This document shows positions 14,653-22,184 of a DNA stretch of 23,727 bases, piece by piece. A program made the position numbers and the translations under genes. The stretch comes from Acetobacteraceae bacterium. Lineage in GTDB: Bacteria > Pseudomonadota > Alphaproteobacteria > Acetobacterales > Acetobacteraceae. The stretch is taken from NCBI GenBank assembly GCA_947476855.1, contig CANJSR010000016.1, positions 1 through 23,727 of the forward strand, in the 5' to 3' direction. How positions within the stretch are numbered: position 1 is the stretch's first letter; each line of letters begins with the position of its first letter. The notes under the pieces were generated by a model. That model did no database searches and was not told the DNA's origin. It saw nothing but the letters and a program-made list of their open reading frames with translations.

Positions 14653-15392
14653 AACGGCGCGATACGGGTCAGGATATCCTGCCCCCAGGTCGGCCGCTGA
14701 ATGGTGGAGGAAACGCCTCGGCCGCCATACTCGATGCGGGCATCGGCGATCTTGTCCGAGGCGATGGTGTTGTCGGACCGGATATCCTCGGGCCGGACGA
14801 TGCCGCGGATCTGCAACTGGCGCAGTTCGTTGTTCAGGCGGATTTCCTGGCTGCCGGCGATTTCCAGGTTCTGGTTCGGCAGCACCTGCACGACGGTCGC
14901 GGCGACATTCATGACGATGTTCTCGGCGCGCTTGATGTCGCCCTTGCCGATGGTGCGGTTGTTGCCCTCCACACTGATCGTCGGATCGGTGTTGGCCAGG
15001 CCCGGAATGACCCGTCCGATCAACGATCCCAGGCCCATCATGGCCGTCGCCTGCATGCCGGTATTGGTGTTGCGGTCCAGGGTCGTCTGATTGGCGAACT
15101 CCGCCTGTTCCTTCAGGTTGACCGCGACCGTCAGCAGATCGCCCACGCCACGCGCGCGCGGATCGCGGAAGAAGGTCTTGGACCCGGGGCGCCACAGCGA
15201 GCCGCGCATCGCCGGCGGCAACTGCGCGACATTGGCGGCGGCGATGGTCACCGCCGTGGCCTCGGGCCGGGGAATGTTGTCGACCACGCCAGGCGCGCTG
15301 AAATTCGGCGGCTTCTGGAACGAATCGAGACTGTCGCAGCCCGCGACGGCCAGCAGCCCCAGCAAGGCCAGGGAAGTTGTGGAGCGGTTCAT
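14649..15392 (-). CDS. flgH: Flagellar L-ring lipoprotein FlgH
   Basis: A 247-residue outer-membrane lipoprotein forming the L-ring bushing around the rod. The lipoprotein signal has the lipobox AVAGC with C19 as acylation site. The family pattern follows: SLWRPGSKTFFRDPRARGVGDLLTVAVNLKEQAEFANQTT, then the C-terminal half with NLEIAGSQEIRLNNELRQLQIRGIVRPEDIRSDNTIASDKIADARIEYGGRG and a final WG. Length is normal. The ATG at 15392 overlaps the flgA stop (ATGA), so the two are translationally coupled. Its stop falls in the REP-like element. Confidence 0.97.
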   Translation of the reverse strand: MNRSTTSLALLGLLAVAGCDSLDSFQKPPNFSAPGVVDNIPRPEATAVTIAAANVAQLPPAMRGSLWRPGSKTFFRDPRARGVGDLLTVAVNLKEQAEFANQTTLDRNTNTGMQATAMMGLGSLIGRVIPGLANTDPTISVEGNNRTIGKGDIKRAENIVMNVAATVVQVLPNQNLEIAGSQEIRLNNELRQLQIRGIVRPEDIRSDNTIASDKIADARIEYGGRGVSSTIQRPTWGQDILTRIAPF

Positions 15393-15841
15393 GGCATTGC
15401 CTTCACTTCCACCTGGCCACTGGCCAGGACGGTGCCGCGCACGGTGCGCGAACTGTTGGTGTTCAAAACCCGGATTTCTTCGCCCAGCGCGCCGGCCTGA
15501 AGCGCCCGGCCCTGCATCGACAGCGACAGCGTGCCGACGTTCCAGATCACGGTGACGGTGGCATTCGCCTTCACCAGCGCGCGGGGCCCGACATCGCGGT
15601 TGCCAAGCGGTGCGCCGGCCGGCACGCGCCGCCGCACCTCCATGCCAACAAGGTCGTTCGTGGCCGGGACCGCGTCCGAACGCGGGCGCGGCAGGGTGCG
15701 GGCCGTGACGTCGTCGTCGCCCAGGATGTCGCCGGGCATCAGCGCACGCGCCGCGACCCAGACGTCCTCGGCCATCGCCGGCGCACCAGCCAGCAGAAGC
15801 AACGGCAGCGCCATTATGGGTTTTCGCAAGAGACCGGACAT
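15389..15841 (-). CDS. flgA: P-ring assembly chaperone FlgA
   Basis: A 150-residue periplasmic chaperone for FlgI. A signal peptide (MSGLLRKPIMALPLLLLAGAPAMAE) is followed by a SAF-like segment with RALMPGDILGDDDVTARTLPR, VGMEVRRRVPAGAPL and a C-terminal barrel with GRALQAGALGEEIRVLNTNSSRTVRGTV, the FlgA hallmark. It is shorter than many FlgA proteins and lacks an extra N-terminal domain. The ATG at 15841 keeps the basic n-region of the signal peptide; starting at 15814 would lose it. The gene begins one base after the flgG stop. Its first codons contain TTGCGAAAA at 15821-15829. Confidence 0.93.
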   Translation of the reverse strand: MSGLLRKPIMALPLLLLAGAPAMAEDVWVAARALMPGDILGDDDVTARTLPRPRSDAVPATNDLVGMEVRRRVPAGAPLGNRDVGPRALVKANATVTVIWNVGTLSLSMQGRALQAGALGEEIRVLNTNSSRTVRGTVLASGQVEVKAMP

Positions 15842-15842
15842 G

Positions 15843-16628
15843 TCAGCGCGCCTGATTGGTGGTCTGGAGCATCTGGTCGGCGGCCTGGATGATCTTGCTG
15901 TTCAGCTCATAGGCCCGCTGCGCCTGGATCAGCGATGTGATCTCCTGCACCACGTTGACGTTGGATGACTCCAGGTAGCCCTGCCGGACCGAGCCGAAGC
16001 CCTGGTCGGTGGGCAGGCCCTGCACCGGATCGCCGGAGGCCTCGCTCTGCTGGAAGTTGTTGCCGCCCAGCGCGACCAGCCCGGCCTCATTGGCGAACTG
16101 GAACAGTTGCAACTGTCCGACGGTGTTCTGCTTGCCGTTCGGCAGCGTCTCGATCACCTGGCCCGCCTGGTTGATGGTGACGGCGGTGGAGGTCGGGTTG
16201 ATGCTGATGCCAGGCTCCACCTGGAAGCCCTCGCTGTTCACCAGCATCCCGGTCGAGGACAGGTTGAACGACCCGTCCCGCGTATAGGCGGTGTCGCCGC
16301 TGGGCAGCTTCACACCGAAATAGCCGCGCCCGTCGACGGCGACGTTCAGCGGGTTGTCGGTCTGGGTCAGGCTGCCCTGCGTCAGCACGCGGTTCACACC
16401 TGCGTTTCGCACGCCCAGGCCGATCTGTGTGCCGGTCGGCAGCACCGTGCCCTGCTCCGAGGAGACAGTGCCGGGGCGCGCCGCGGACTGGTACAGCAGG
16501 TCCTGGAAGGCGGCCATGCTGCGCTTGAAGCCGGTGGTGCTGACGTTGGCGATATTGTTGGAAATGACTTCAACGTTGGTCTGTTGGGCCTGCATGCCGG
16601 TGGCGGCGATGCTCAGGGATCGCATCAT
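15843..16628 (-). CDS. flgG: Flagellar distal rod protein FlgG
   Basis: A 261-residue axial protein exported by the flagellar type III system. The N-terminal flagellar rod signature is SLSIAATGMQAQQTNVEVISNNIANVSTTGFKR. The FlgE/F/G central domain has LNVAVDGRGYFGVKLPSGDTAYTRDGSFNLSSTG. The C-terminal helix is QGYLESSNVNVVQEITSLIQAQRAYELNSKIIQAADQMLQ. All fit FlgG closely and length is standard. AAGGAG lies ten bases before the first of two adjacent ATGs (16628, 16625). It follows flgF after 30 bases and precedes flgA. Confidence 0.97.
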   Translation of the reverse strand: MMRSLSIAATGMQAQQTNVEVISNNIANVSTTGFKRSMAAFQDLLYQSAARPGTVSSEQGTVLPTGTQIGLGVRNAGVNRVLTQGSLTQTDNPLNVAVDGRGYFGVKLPSGDTAYTRDGSFNLSSTGMLVNSEGFQVEPGISINPTSTAVTINQAGQVIETLPNGKQNTVGQLQLFQFANEAGLVALGGNNFQQSEASGDPVQGLPTDQGFGSVRQGYLESSNVNVVQEITSLIQAQRAYELNSKIIQAADQMLQTTNQAR

Positions 16629-16658
16629 TGGCGTTCTGCTCCTTCAGGCTGTGGGGGA

Positions 16659-17411
16659 TCAGCCGGTTTGCCCCAGGGTTTCGATCATCTTCCGCTCACG
16701 ATCATTGTCGTCGCTCAGCAACGTCTGAAGCCGCTCATACGCTCGGCTCAGCGCGGTCATGTTCGAGATTTCGAGCACCGGCTGGACGGTCGACGACTCC
16801 AACCCGCCCTGCACGACACGGGCGCGGCCGGCTTCGGCTGTATCAACAGGCTGCATCGCACCCGCGGGCGCGCTGAAGGTCGAGCCGCCGATTTTTCGCA
16901 TGGCCAGCGGATCGGCCGTGCGGAACAGACCAAGCTGGGCGACCATCTGCTCGACGCCGTTGACGCGGACATGGATCGCACCCTCGCCGGTGATGCGCGG
17001 CTGGGAGAAGTTGGCGGGAAGCTGGATCGGCTCCCCATCCGGGCTGACGACGGGAAAGCCGCTGCTGTTCATCAGCGTGCCATCCGAGCCGAGCTGGAAG
17101 TGGCCGTCGCGGGTGTAGACCGTGCCGTTCGGGCCGCTGACGCCGAAGAAGGCGTCACCCGTGATCGCGACATCCAGCGGGGCGCCGGTCAGGTTCACCG
17201 GGCCGTCGGACATGTCGATGTAGGTGGCGCGGTCCTGCACGAACGAAATCGAGTCGCCCGGCACGGCCAGCTTCTGGACATAGCTCTGGAAAAGCTGGCG
17301 GTCGGCCTTGTAGCCCGTGGTGTTGGAGTTCGCGACGTTGTTGGCAACGATTTCAAGCTGCCGCTGCAGCGCGACCTGCGCCGAGAGCGTGACGTATGTT
17401 GGTCCGTCCAT
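16659..17411 (-). CDS. flgF: Flagellar proximal rod protein FlgF
   Basis: A 250-residue axial rod protein. It has the rod signature SAQVALQRQLEIVANNVANSNTTGYKADRQLF near the N-terminus, the central segment LDVAITGDAFFGVSGPNGTVYTRDGHFQLGSDGTL, and a C-terminal QGGLESSTVQPVLEISNMTALSRAYERLQTLLSDDNDRERKMIETLG helix. The shorter central domain and start MDGPTYVTLS support FlgF instead of FlgG. AGGGGA lies upstream of the ATG at 17411. It begins three bases after the stop of the 948-residue protein, so it is in the motA transcript. It contains a TGCGAAA motif at 16894-16900 in Met-Arg-Lys codons. Confidence 0.94.
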   Translation of the reverse strand: MDGPTYVTLSAQVALQRQLEIVANNVANSNTTGYKADRQLFQSYVQKLAVPGDSISFVQDRATYIDMSDGPVNLTGAPLDVAITGDAFFGVSGPNGTVYTRDGHFQLGSDGTLMNSSGFPVVSPDGEPIQLPANFSQPRITGEGAIHVRVNGVEQMVAQLGLFRTADPLAMRKIGGSTFSAPAGAMQPVDTAEAGRARVVQGGLESSTVQPVLEISNMTALSRAYERLQTLLSDDNDRERKMIETLGQTG

Positions 17412-17414
17412 GGT

Positions 17415-20261
17415 TCAGGTCCCCTGCCGGCCGGTGGGCGCGGGCTTGGTCGGCTGGGCGCGCGGGACCGGAGGCAGCAGAGCCTCGATCGCGCCGGCCC
17501 GTTCCAGGGCACCACGCAGCGCGTTCACCGGCGCGGTGGGATCGATCGACGCCGTGGCGACCGGCAGCGCACGGAGGACCTTGCCCGCCAGGCCGCCCAG
17601 TCCGCGCAGGTCCTCGGCCGGGCGACCGCCGGACATCGCGATGGCAAGCGCGTAACGATCGGCGGCGTCGGCCTTCGCTTCCTTCGCGGTGGCCGGGTTC
17701 CGCAGCACGGTGGCATAGGCGCCAGCCGCGTCTTCCCAGGCCTTCGCCTCATAGAGCAGGTGCGCGCGCCGCACCTGGTCGGCCGGAGCGGTCATCGCTT
17801 CCATCTCCCGCGCGGCGTCCACGGGACGGCCCAGCCGCACCATCGCGTCGGCGGCGATCCGGCGGGTTTCGTCCTCGGACGGCAGGCGGCGCAGCATCGC
17901 GAGCGCCGCGCCGGGATCACCAGCCTGGGCCTCGGTCCGGGCACGCAGCAATGCCCCTTGCGGAGAACGCAGCACCGCGTCGGACAATTGCCGAGTGACG
18001 TCCAGCGCGGCTTCGGGCAGGCCCTCGTCCAGCATCAGGCGGGCGGCGGCGACGCGGATGTCGTCACCCTTCTCACCCGGCGTGGCATAGGCGCCGTAGT
18101 GCCAGAACAGCAGCATCCGGTCCTCGGCCGCGGGCAGGTCGGTGGCGGTGCCGTCGACCAGCATCTTCCGCAGCACGCGTGCGGCGAGCCGGGCGCCCAC
18201 GCTGTCGCTCATGCGGCCGGCCTTGCCATCGGTGCTGGCATCCGCCACGGCCAGGGCGCCGGCATAGTCGCCCAGGCGCAGCCGGCGTTCCGCCAGGGTG
18301 GCCGCCGCGCTCTGCCCGAACGGCGAGTCGCGGTAGACACGGCCGGCGTCACCCAGGATCGCCTCGCTCGCCGCCCCTTCCGCGCCATCCTTGGAGGCGC
18401 GGATTTCGGCCAGGCGGACGCGGGCGATCAAGGACGGCACGATCGCGTTGGTGCGGATCGCGCGCTCCAGGAAGCTGGTCTCCTCGATGGTGTCGCCGCG
18501 CAGGCGGGCGATGCGGGCATGCAGCAGGAAGCGGCCGGCGGCCTCCTCCGGCCCACCCATTTCCGAGTTTCGCACCGCGGCCGCCATGGCACGCTGGGTG
18601 TTCATGTCCTCGGGCGCGGCATCGGCCAGACGGAGGGCGAGCATCTGGGGCAGCGGCGGCGGCAGATGGGCCAGGACGTCGCGGGCCTGGTCGGCGTCGC
18701 GCACGACCTGGGTGGAGTCACCCGCCACCGCGGCGGCCATGGCACGCCAGAGCGGGATGTCGGTGCGGTCACAATCCGCGCGCTGCGTCAGCAGGGGCGA
18801 GTCCGGCTGGATCCGCACGCCGCGCAGCAGGCGCGCGAGGTCGGCGACCTTGTTCAAGCGGGCCATGTCGGTGGGCGTGGCTTCCTCGGGGTCGGCCTCT
18901 TCGGCAACGGCGAGGGCCTCGGCCGGCATGCCGTGGGCAACGTAGAATTCGGCCAGGGCGGCCAGGGACGACACCGATTCATTGGCCTTGGCGAGTTCGG
19001 CGCGCAGGGCGATCAGGCGCGCGGGGAAAGGGGCATTGCCCTTCCAGCCCGCCATCGTCTGGTCCGGCGCGCACCTCGTCCGGGCGCGCGGCGCGGTGGT
19101 GACCGGCTGGGTTACCACGGGTTGGGCGACCGCCGGTTGGGCGACCACTGGTTGGGCGACCACTGGCGGGGCCGCGCTCGTGGTCGGGCCGCTGGGCTGC
19201 TGTGTCGCGGGCGGCGCGGCCGGCGACGGGGCATTCAGTTCGGCCACCTTGGCGGTCAGGCTGTCACGCAGGGCGTTGAGTTCAGCGGCCACGGGGGCCG
19301 CGGGGGCCGGGGTGGCGGCCACGACCGGCTTGTTGGGGCCCTGCTTCAGTTCCAGGGCAAAGTTGTTGCCGTCTCGGTATGTCCGGATTTCGCAGTTGCA
19401 GGAGAAACGGACCTGGACGACCTGGCCGCTGGCGTCGGCGCGCGTGTCGACGGACTCGATCTGGCGCGGCTTAAATAGGCCGGTGGCGTTCAAAGCGGCG
19501 CCGGGCGGCAGGGTCAGTTCCACGCCACCATCGACCGGGCGCACGACGGGGTCGGGCAGTTTGCCGATGCCGAAGCTCAGCTTCGCTCCGGTCTTGAACT
19601 GGAAGCCCCTGACGGCGACCGCCGTTGGCGCGGCGACGAGGGGTTGCGTCGCTGCGACCGGGACGACGGGCGTGGCCGGTGGCGTCGCGACGGCGGAGGC
19701 AGCGGGCGGCGCGGTAACGGCGCGGGTGGCGGACGGCGCTGGCACAGCGGCAGGCGTGGGAGCGGCAGGCGATACGGCCACGGCCGCAACCGCGGTGGCC
19801 GGCGGTGCGACCGGCGCGGGTGAGATGGCGGCGACCGTCGCCGACGGAGGCAGGGCCGCCGCGGCGATCGGTTCATGGATATCGAGGCGATAGGACTTGC
19901 CGGACCGGCTGGTCTGCACCGTGCAGTCGCAGGTGAAGCGCACGGCGACGATGCGCTTGCCGTCCTCGGTCCGTTCGGTGACGGATTCAATCTGCTTCAG
20001 TTGCGGCAGGCCATTCAGGCGGAACGGCACGTCGGCGTCCAGGTGGAGTTCCACGCCGCGCGGGATCGGCACCAGCCTGGGGTCCGCCATCCGGTCGAAG
20101 CCGAAGCTCAGCCGAGCGACCGACTTCAACTGGAAAGCCTTGACCACGATGTAGGCCGGCGCGCGGGCCGGGGCCTCGGCCGCCACGGCGGGTGGCGGCA
20201 GGGCGGCGGCGGGAACCATCAGGGACAGGCCCAGGGCGGTGCGATAAAGCCAGTTGCGCAT
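17415..20261 (-). CDS. Large periplasmic protein with two CxC beta-repeats and a helical (TPR-like) solenoid, flagellum-linked
   Basis: A 948-residue exported protein of unknown function. After a signal peptide (about 1-29) comes repeat 1 (about 38-131) and repeat 2 (about 215-308). Both follow KxFQxKxxAxLSFGxxxxxDPxxxPxxxGVEL, a xQIESVxxR segment, then VRFxCxC; the Cys pairs are C111/C113 and C288/C290. They resemble AMIN-type beta domains, which in other proteins bind peptidoglycan. Pro/Ala-rich linkers follow, including a VAQPV tandem at about 366-386. From about 410 to the end it is Ala-rich helix pairs typical of a TPR-like solenoid. Sitting between motA and flgF, it is probably a motor or stator scaffold (inference). 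ATG 20261 is chosen by its ribosome site; a TTG at 20267 is too close to that site. Confidence 0.85.
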   Translation of the reverse strand: MRNWLYRTALGLSLMVPAAALPPPAVAAEAPARAPAYIVVKAFQLKSVARLSFGFDRMADPRLVPIPRGVELHLDADVPFRLNGLPQLKQIESVTERTEDGKRIVAVRFTCDCTVQTSRSGKSYRLDIHEPIAAAALPPSATVAAISPAPVAPPATAVAAVAVSPAAPTPAAVPAPSATRAVTAPPAASAVATPPATPVVPVAATQPLVAAPTAVAVRGFQFKTGAKLSFGIGKLPDPVVRPVDGGVELTLPPGAALNATGLFKPRQIESVDTRADASGQVVQVRFSCNCEIRTYRDGNNFALELKQGPNKPVVAATPAPAAPVAAELNALRDSLTAKVAELNAPSPAAPPATQQPSGPTTSAAPPVVAQPVVAQPAVAQPVVTQPVTTAPRARTRCAPDQTMAGWKGNAPFPARLIALRAELAKANESVSSLAALAEFYVAHGMPAEALAVAEEADPEEATPTDMARLNKVADLARLLRGVRIQPDSPLLTQRADCDRTDIPLWRAMAAAVAGDSTQVVRDADQARDVLAHLPPPLPQMLALRLADAAPEDMNTQRAMAAAVRNSEMGGPEEAAGRFLLHARIARLRGDTIEETSFLERAIRTNAIVPSLIARVRLAEIRASKDGAEGAASEAILGDAGRVYRDSPFGQSAAATLAERRLRLGDYAGALAVADASTDGKAGRMSDSVGARLAARVLRKMLVDGTATDLPAAEDRMLLFWHYGAYATPGEKGDDIRVAAARLMLDEGLPEAALDVTRQLSDAVLRSPQGALLRARTEAQAGDPGAALAMLRRLPSEDETRRIAADAMVRLGRPVDAAREMEAMTAPADQVRRAHLLYEAKAWEDAAGAYATVLRNPATAKEAKADAADRYALAIAMSGGRPAEDLRGLGGLAGKVLRALPVATASIDPTAPVNALRGALERAGAIEALLPPVPRAQPTKPAPTGRQGT
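19105..19164. repeat. Four-unit 15-bp minisatellite inside the 948-residue protein gene
   Basis: Units lie at 19105-19119, 19120-19134, 19135-19149 and 19150-19164. The last two are identical (GGTTGGGCGACCACT), the second differs at two bases and the first is more diverged. On the coding strand they encode the VAQPV-type linker. Unit number may vary between strains by slippage and would change linker length without a frameshift. Confidence 0.85.
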
Positions 20262-20263
20262 GA

Positions 20264-21148
20264 TCAACCCTCCTTCGTGCGGACGGACTTCGCCGTCTCC
20301 GAAACAGACTCATCCAATTCCTGGAAGCTCGGCTGGAAGCGTGTGGGCACCGACCGGCGCCCGACCTCGACGGCCAATTGCGGGCCCAGACCTTCGAGGT
20401 GCGCGATGATCACCTGGCGCACCATGCCGAGCATGAGGCCCTCTTCCTCGATGACGCCCTTGATGCGGGCGGCGATGGGGCCGACGATTCCATAGGCGAG
20501 CAGCACGCCCAGGAACGTGCCCACCAGGGCCGCGCCGATCATGGCGCCCAGCACTTCCGGTGATTCGCTGATCGCGCCCATGGCCTTGATGACGCCCAGC
20601 ACGGCGGCGACGATTCCCAGGGCAGGCAGGGCGTCGGCGACGGCGGCGAGGGCCTTGGCGGCGCGCAGCTCCTCCGTATGGTGCTTCTCGATCTCCGTTT
20701 CCATCATTTCGCCGACCTTATGGGGGTCGGTGAAGTTCATGGTGATGCTGCGGAAGACGTCGCTGACGAAGACGATCAGGTGATGATCCTTCAGCAGGCG
20801 CGGGTAGCGGGAGAAGACGACGGACGACTCGGGATTCTCGATGTGCTTCTCGAGCGCCATGTTGCCTTCCTGCCGGGCGATACGGGCCAGGAGGAACAGC
20901 ATGCAGAGCGCGTCGACGTAGTCGGTCTTCTTCCAGGCCGGACCAGAAACCAGCTTGGAGAACTTGCCCAGCAGCTTGGTGACGGTCGAGAAATCATTGC
21001 TGACCAGCATGGTCGCGATGCCGGACCCGAGGATGATGATGAGTTCCGGACCGAGGGCGTGAAGGATCACCCCGAACTTACCGCCGGCTATCGTGTAGCC
21101 GGTGATGATCGTGGCGAAGACCCCGATCAGCCCAATGATTTGCCACAT
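20264..21148 (-). CDS. motA: Flagellar stator protein MotA
   Basis: A 294-residue inner-membrane protein, the ion-channel and torque subunit of the stator. Helices lie near 4-24, 34-52, 170-192 and 202-225. The start IIGLIGVFATIITGYTIAGGKFGVIL, the cytoplasmic loop with ALCMLFLLARIARQEGNMALEKHIENPE (containing the conserved R-x-E-G region), and DALPALGIVAAVLGVIKAMG and GTFLGVLLAYGIVGPIA are diagnostic of the proton-type MotA family. MotB is not adjacent; the next gene is the 948-residue protein, which begins before the motA stop. The upstream region is shared with the divergent lytic transglycosylase and has TGCGAAA motifs on the motA sense strand. Confidence 0.96.
   Translation of the reverse strand: MWQIIGLIGVFATIITGYTIAGGKFGVILHALGPELIIILGSGIATMLVSNDFSTVTKLLGKFSKLVSGPAWKKTDYVDALCMLFLLARIARQEGNMALEKHIENPESSVVFSRYPRLLKDHHLIVFVSDVFRSITMNFTDPHKVGEMMETEIEKHHTEELRAAKALAAVADALPALGIVAAVLGVIKAMGAISESPEVLGAMIGAALVGTFLGVLLAYGIVGPIAARIKGVIEEEGLMLGMVRQVIIAHLEGLGPQLAVEVGRRSVPTRFQPSFQELDESVSETAKSVRTKEG
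20268..20275 (-). promoter_or_regulatory. Ribosome binding site of the 948-residue protein gene
   Basis: AAGGAGGG on the minus strand lies six bases before the ATG at 20261 and inside the last codons of motA. It rules out the in-frame TTG at 20267, which would sit against the site, and shows the gene is made with motA. Confidence 0.8.
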
Positions 21149-21272
21149 GTCGTCGTTTCACCGTTATGGAGGAGCCACCCCCGCATTTCGCGGGTCGACT
21201 TCCATTAGCATTTCGCATATACCGACGCCAGCCAATTTTTTCGCAGAATTTCCCCGGCCGCAGGAGAACCTT
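21149..21272. promoter_or_regulatory. Divergent control region between motA and the lytic transglycosylase gene
   Basis: The 124-base gap is AT-richer than its flanks. Reading on the motA sense strand it holds TGCGAAAAAA at 21245-21236, TGCGAAATGC at 21217-21208, and a near copy CGCGAAATGC at 21192-21183. This mirrors the three-copy array before the plus-strand cheY. No convincing -35/-10 pair is apparent on either strand, so the motif array is the best regulatory candidate. Confidence 0.45.
21262..21266 (+). promoter_or_regulatory. Ribosome binding site selecting the GTG start of the lytic transglycosylase
   Basis: AGGAG is six bases before GTG at 21273. Upstream in-frame ATGs (from 21102) would run through the motif region and overlap motA, with no ribosome site, so the GTG is preferred. 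Confidence 0.65.
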
Positions 21273-22184
21273 GTGCCCATCGGATCGACCCCCAATGAAA
21301 CCGCCGCCCGGATCGTCCGGGCCGTGGCCGACCCATCCATTACCGCCGCGGTCCGAGAGGCCGCCATGACGACCGGCACTCAGTTCGACCTGCTGATGGC
21401 CTCGGCGAAGATCGAAAGCGGCTTCCGCCCGGATGCGCGCGCCGGCACGTCCTCGGCGACTGGCTTGTTCCAGTTCACCGAGCAGACCTGGCTGAACGCA
21501 ATTCGCACGCACGGCCCGCAGCACGGGCTGGATGTCGAGGCGGGGGCTGTCGTCAACCGCGGCGGCCGCCTGACGGTCGACGACGCGGGGCAGCGTCAGC
21601 GCATCCTGGCGATGCGGAGCGATCCGCGCGTCGCCTCGGCCATGGCGGGCAATCATCTGCGGGAGATCGCGGACAAGCTGGAATCGGGGCTGGGGCGGAC
21701 GCCCGAGGCGGCCGAGATCTATCTGGGTCACTTCCTGGGCAGCGCCGGCGCCCGCCGGATGCTGAGTGCCCCGGAGTCGCAGGCGGCTGCCAGCATCCTG
21801 CCGGATGCCGCGCGGTCGAATACGACCCTGTTCTATGCGCCGGACGGATCGGCGCTCTCGGTGAAGACGTTCCTGCAGCGCATCCGCGACAAGGTTGGAC
21901 AGGCGTTCTCCGATATCGGGGCGGCGATCCCGAACGGACCGATGGCCTTCGCGGACAAGAGCGCGGGGGAAAAGCGGGCCGACCCGCCGGATGCCGGCGC
22001 TCTGGGTTGGGGCGTCAGCACGCCGCGGCGGCGCGTTTCAACGTCCGAGCGGATGATGATGGCGTCCCTGGCCGAGGTGGTGTCCCGCAACAACCATGAC
22101 GGGGCGCAGGCGCAGGGGTCCAGGCGGGGGAACAAGCTGCCGGCGGGGATGCTGTCGGCGTTGCAGATCACCGCCATGGGGTGA
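21273..22184 (+). CDS. SLT-type lytic transglycosylase, probably flagellum-specific
   Basis: A 303-residue protein. The SLT fold begins at FDLLMASAKIESGFRPDARAGTSSATGLFQFTEQTWL; E48 in AKIESGF is the predicted catalytic glutamate, and the SATGLFQFTEQTW motif is typical. Later helices include YLGHFLGSAGARRML, also seen in this family. Such enzymes cut peptidoglycan glycan strands so the rod can pass; FlgJ or a separate SltF does this in other bacteria. No signal peptide is visible with the GTG start, nor in any longer in-frame start, so it may be exported through the flagellar apparatus (inference). The C-terminal third (about 215-303) is polar, Arg/Ser-rich and without a recognised domain. 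It is transcribed opposite to all its flagellar neighbours. Confidence 0.85.
   Translation: MPIGSTPNETAARIVRAVADPSITAAVREAAMTTGTQFDLLMASAKIESGFRPDARAGTSSATGLFQFTEQTWLNAIRTHGPQHGLDVEAGAVVNRGGRLTVDDAGQRQRILAMRSDPRVASAMAGNHLREIADKLESGLGRTPEAAEIYLGHFLGSAGARRMLSAPESQAAASILPDAARSNTTLFYAPDGSALSVKTFLQRIRDKVGQAFSDIGAAIPNGPMAFADKSAGEKRADPPDAGALGWGVSTPRRRVSTSERMMMASLAEVVSRNNHDGAQAQGSRRGNKLPAGMLSALQITAMG

Noticed and set aside
16107..19478. 1123-codon open frame on the plus strand opposite flgG, flgF and the 948-residue gene
   Set aside because: It is antisense to three well-supported genes, has low-complexity Arg/Gly/His content and no domain. Long antisense frames are expected at this G+C.
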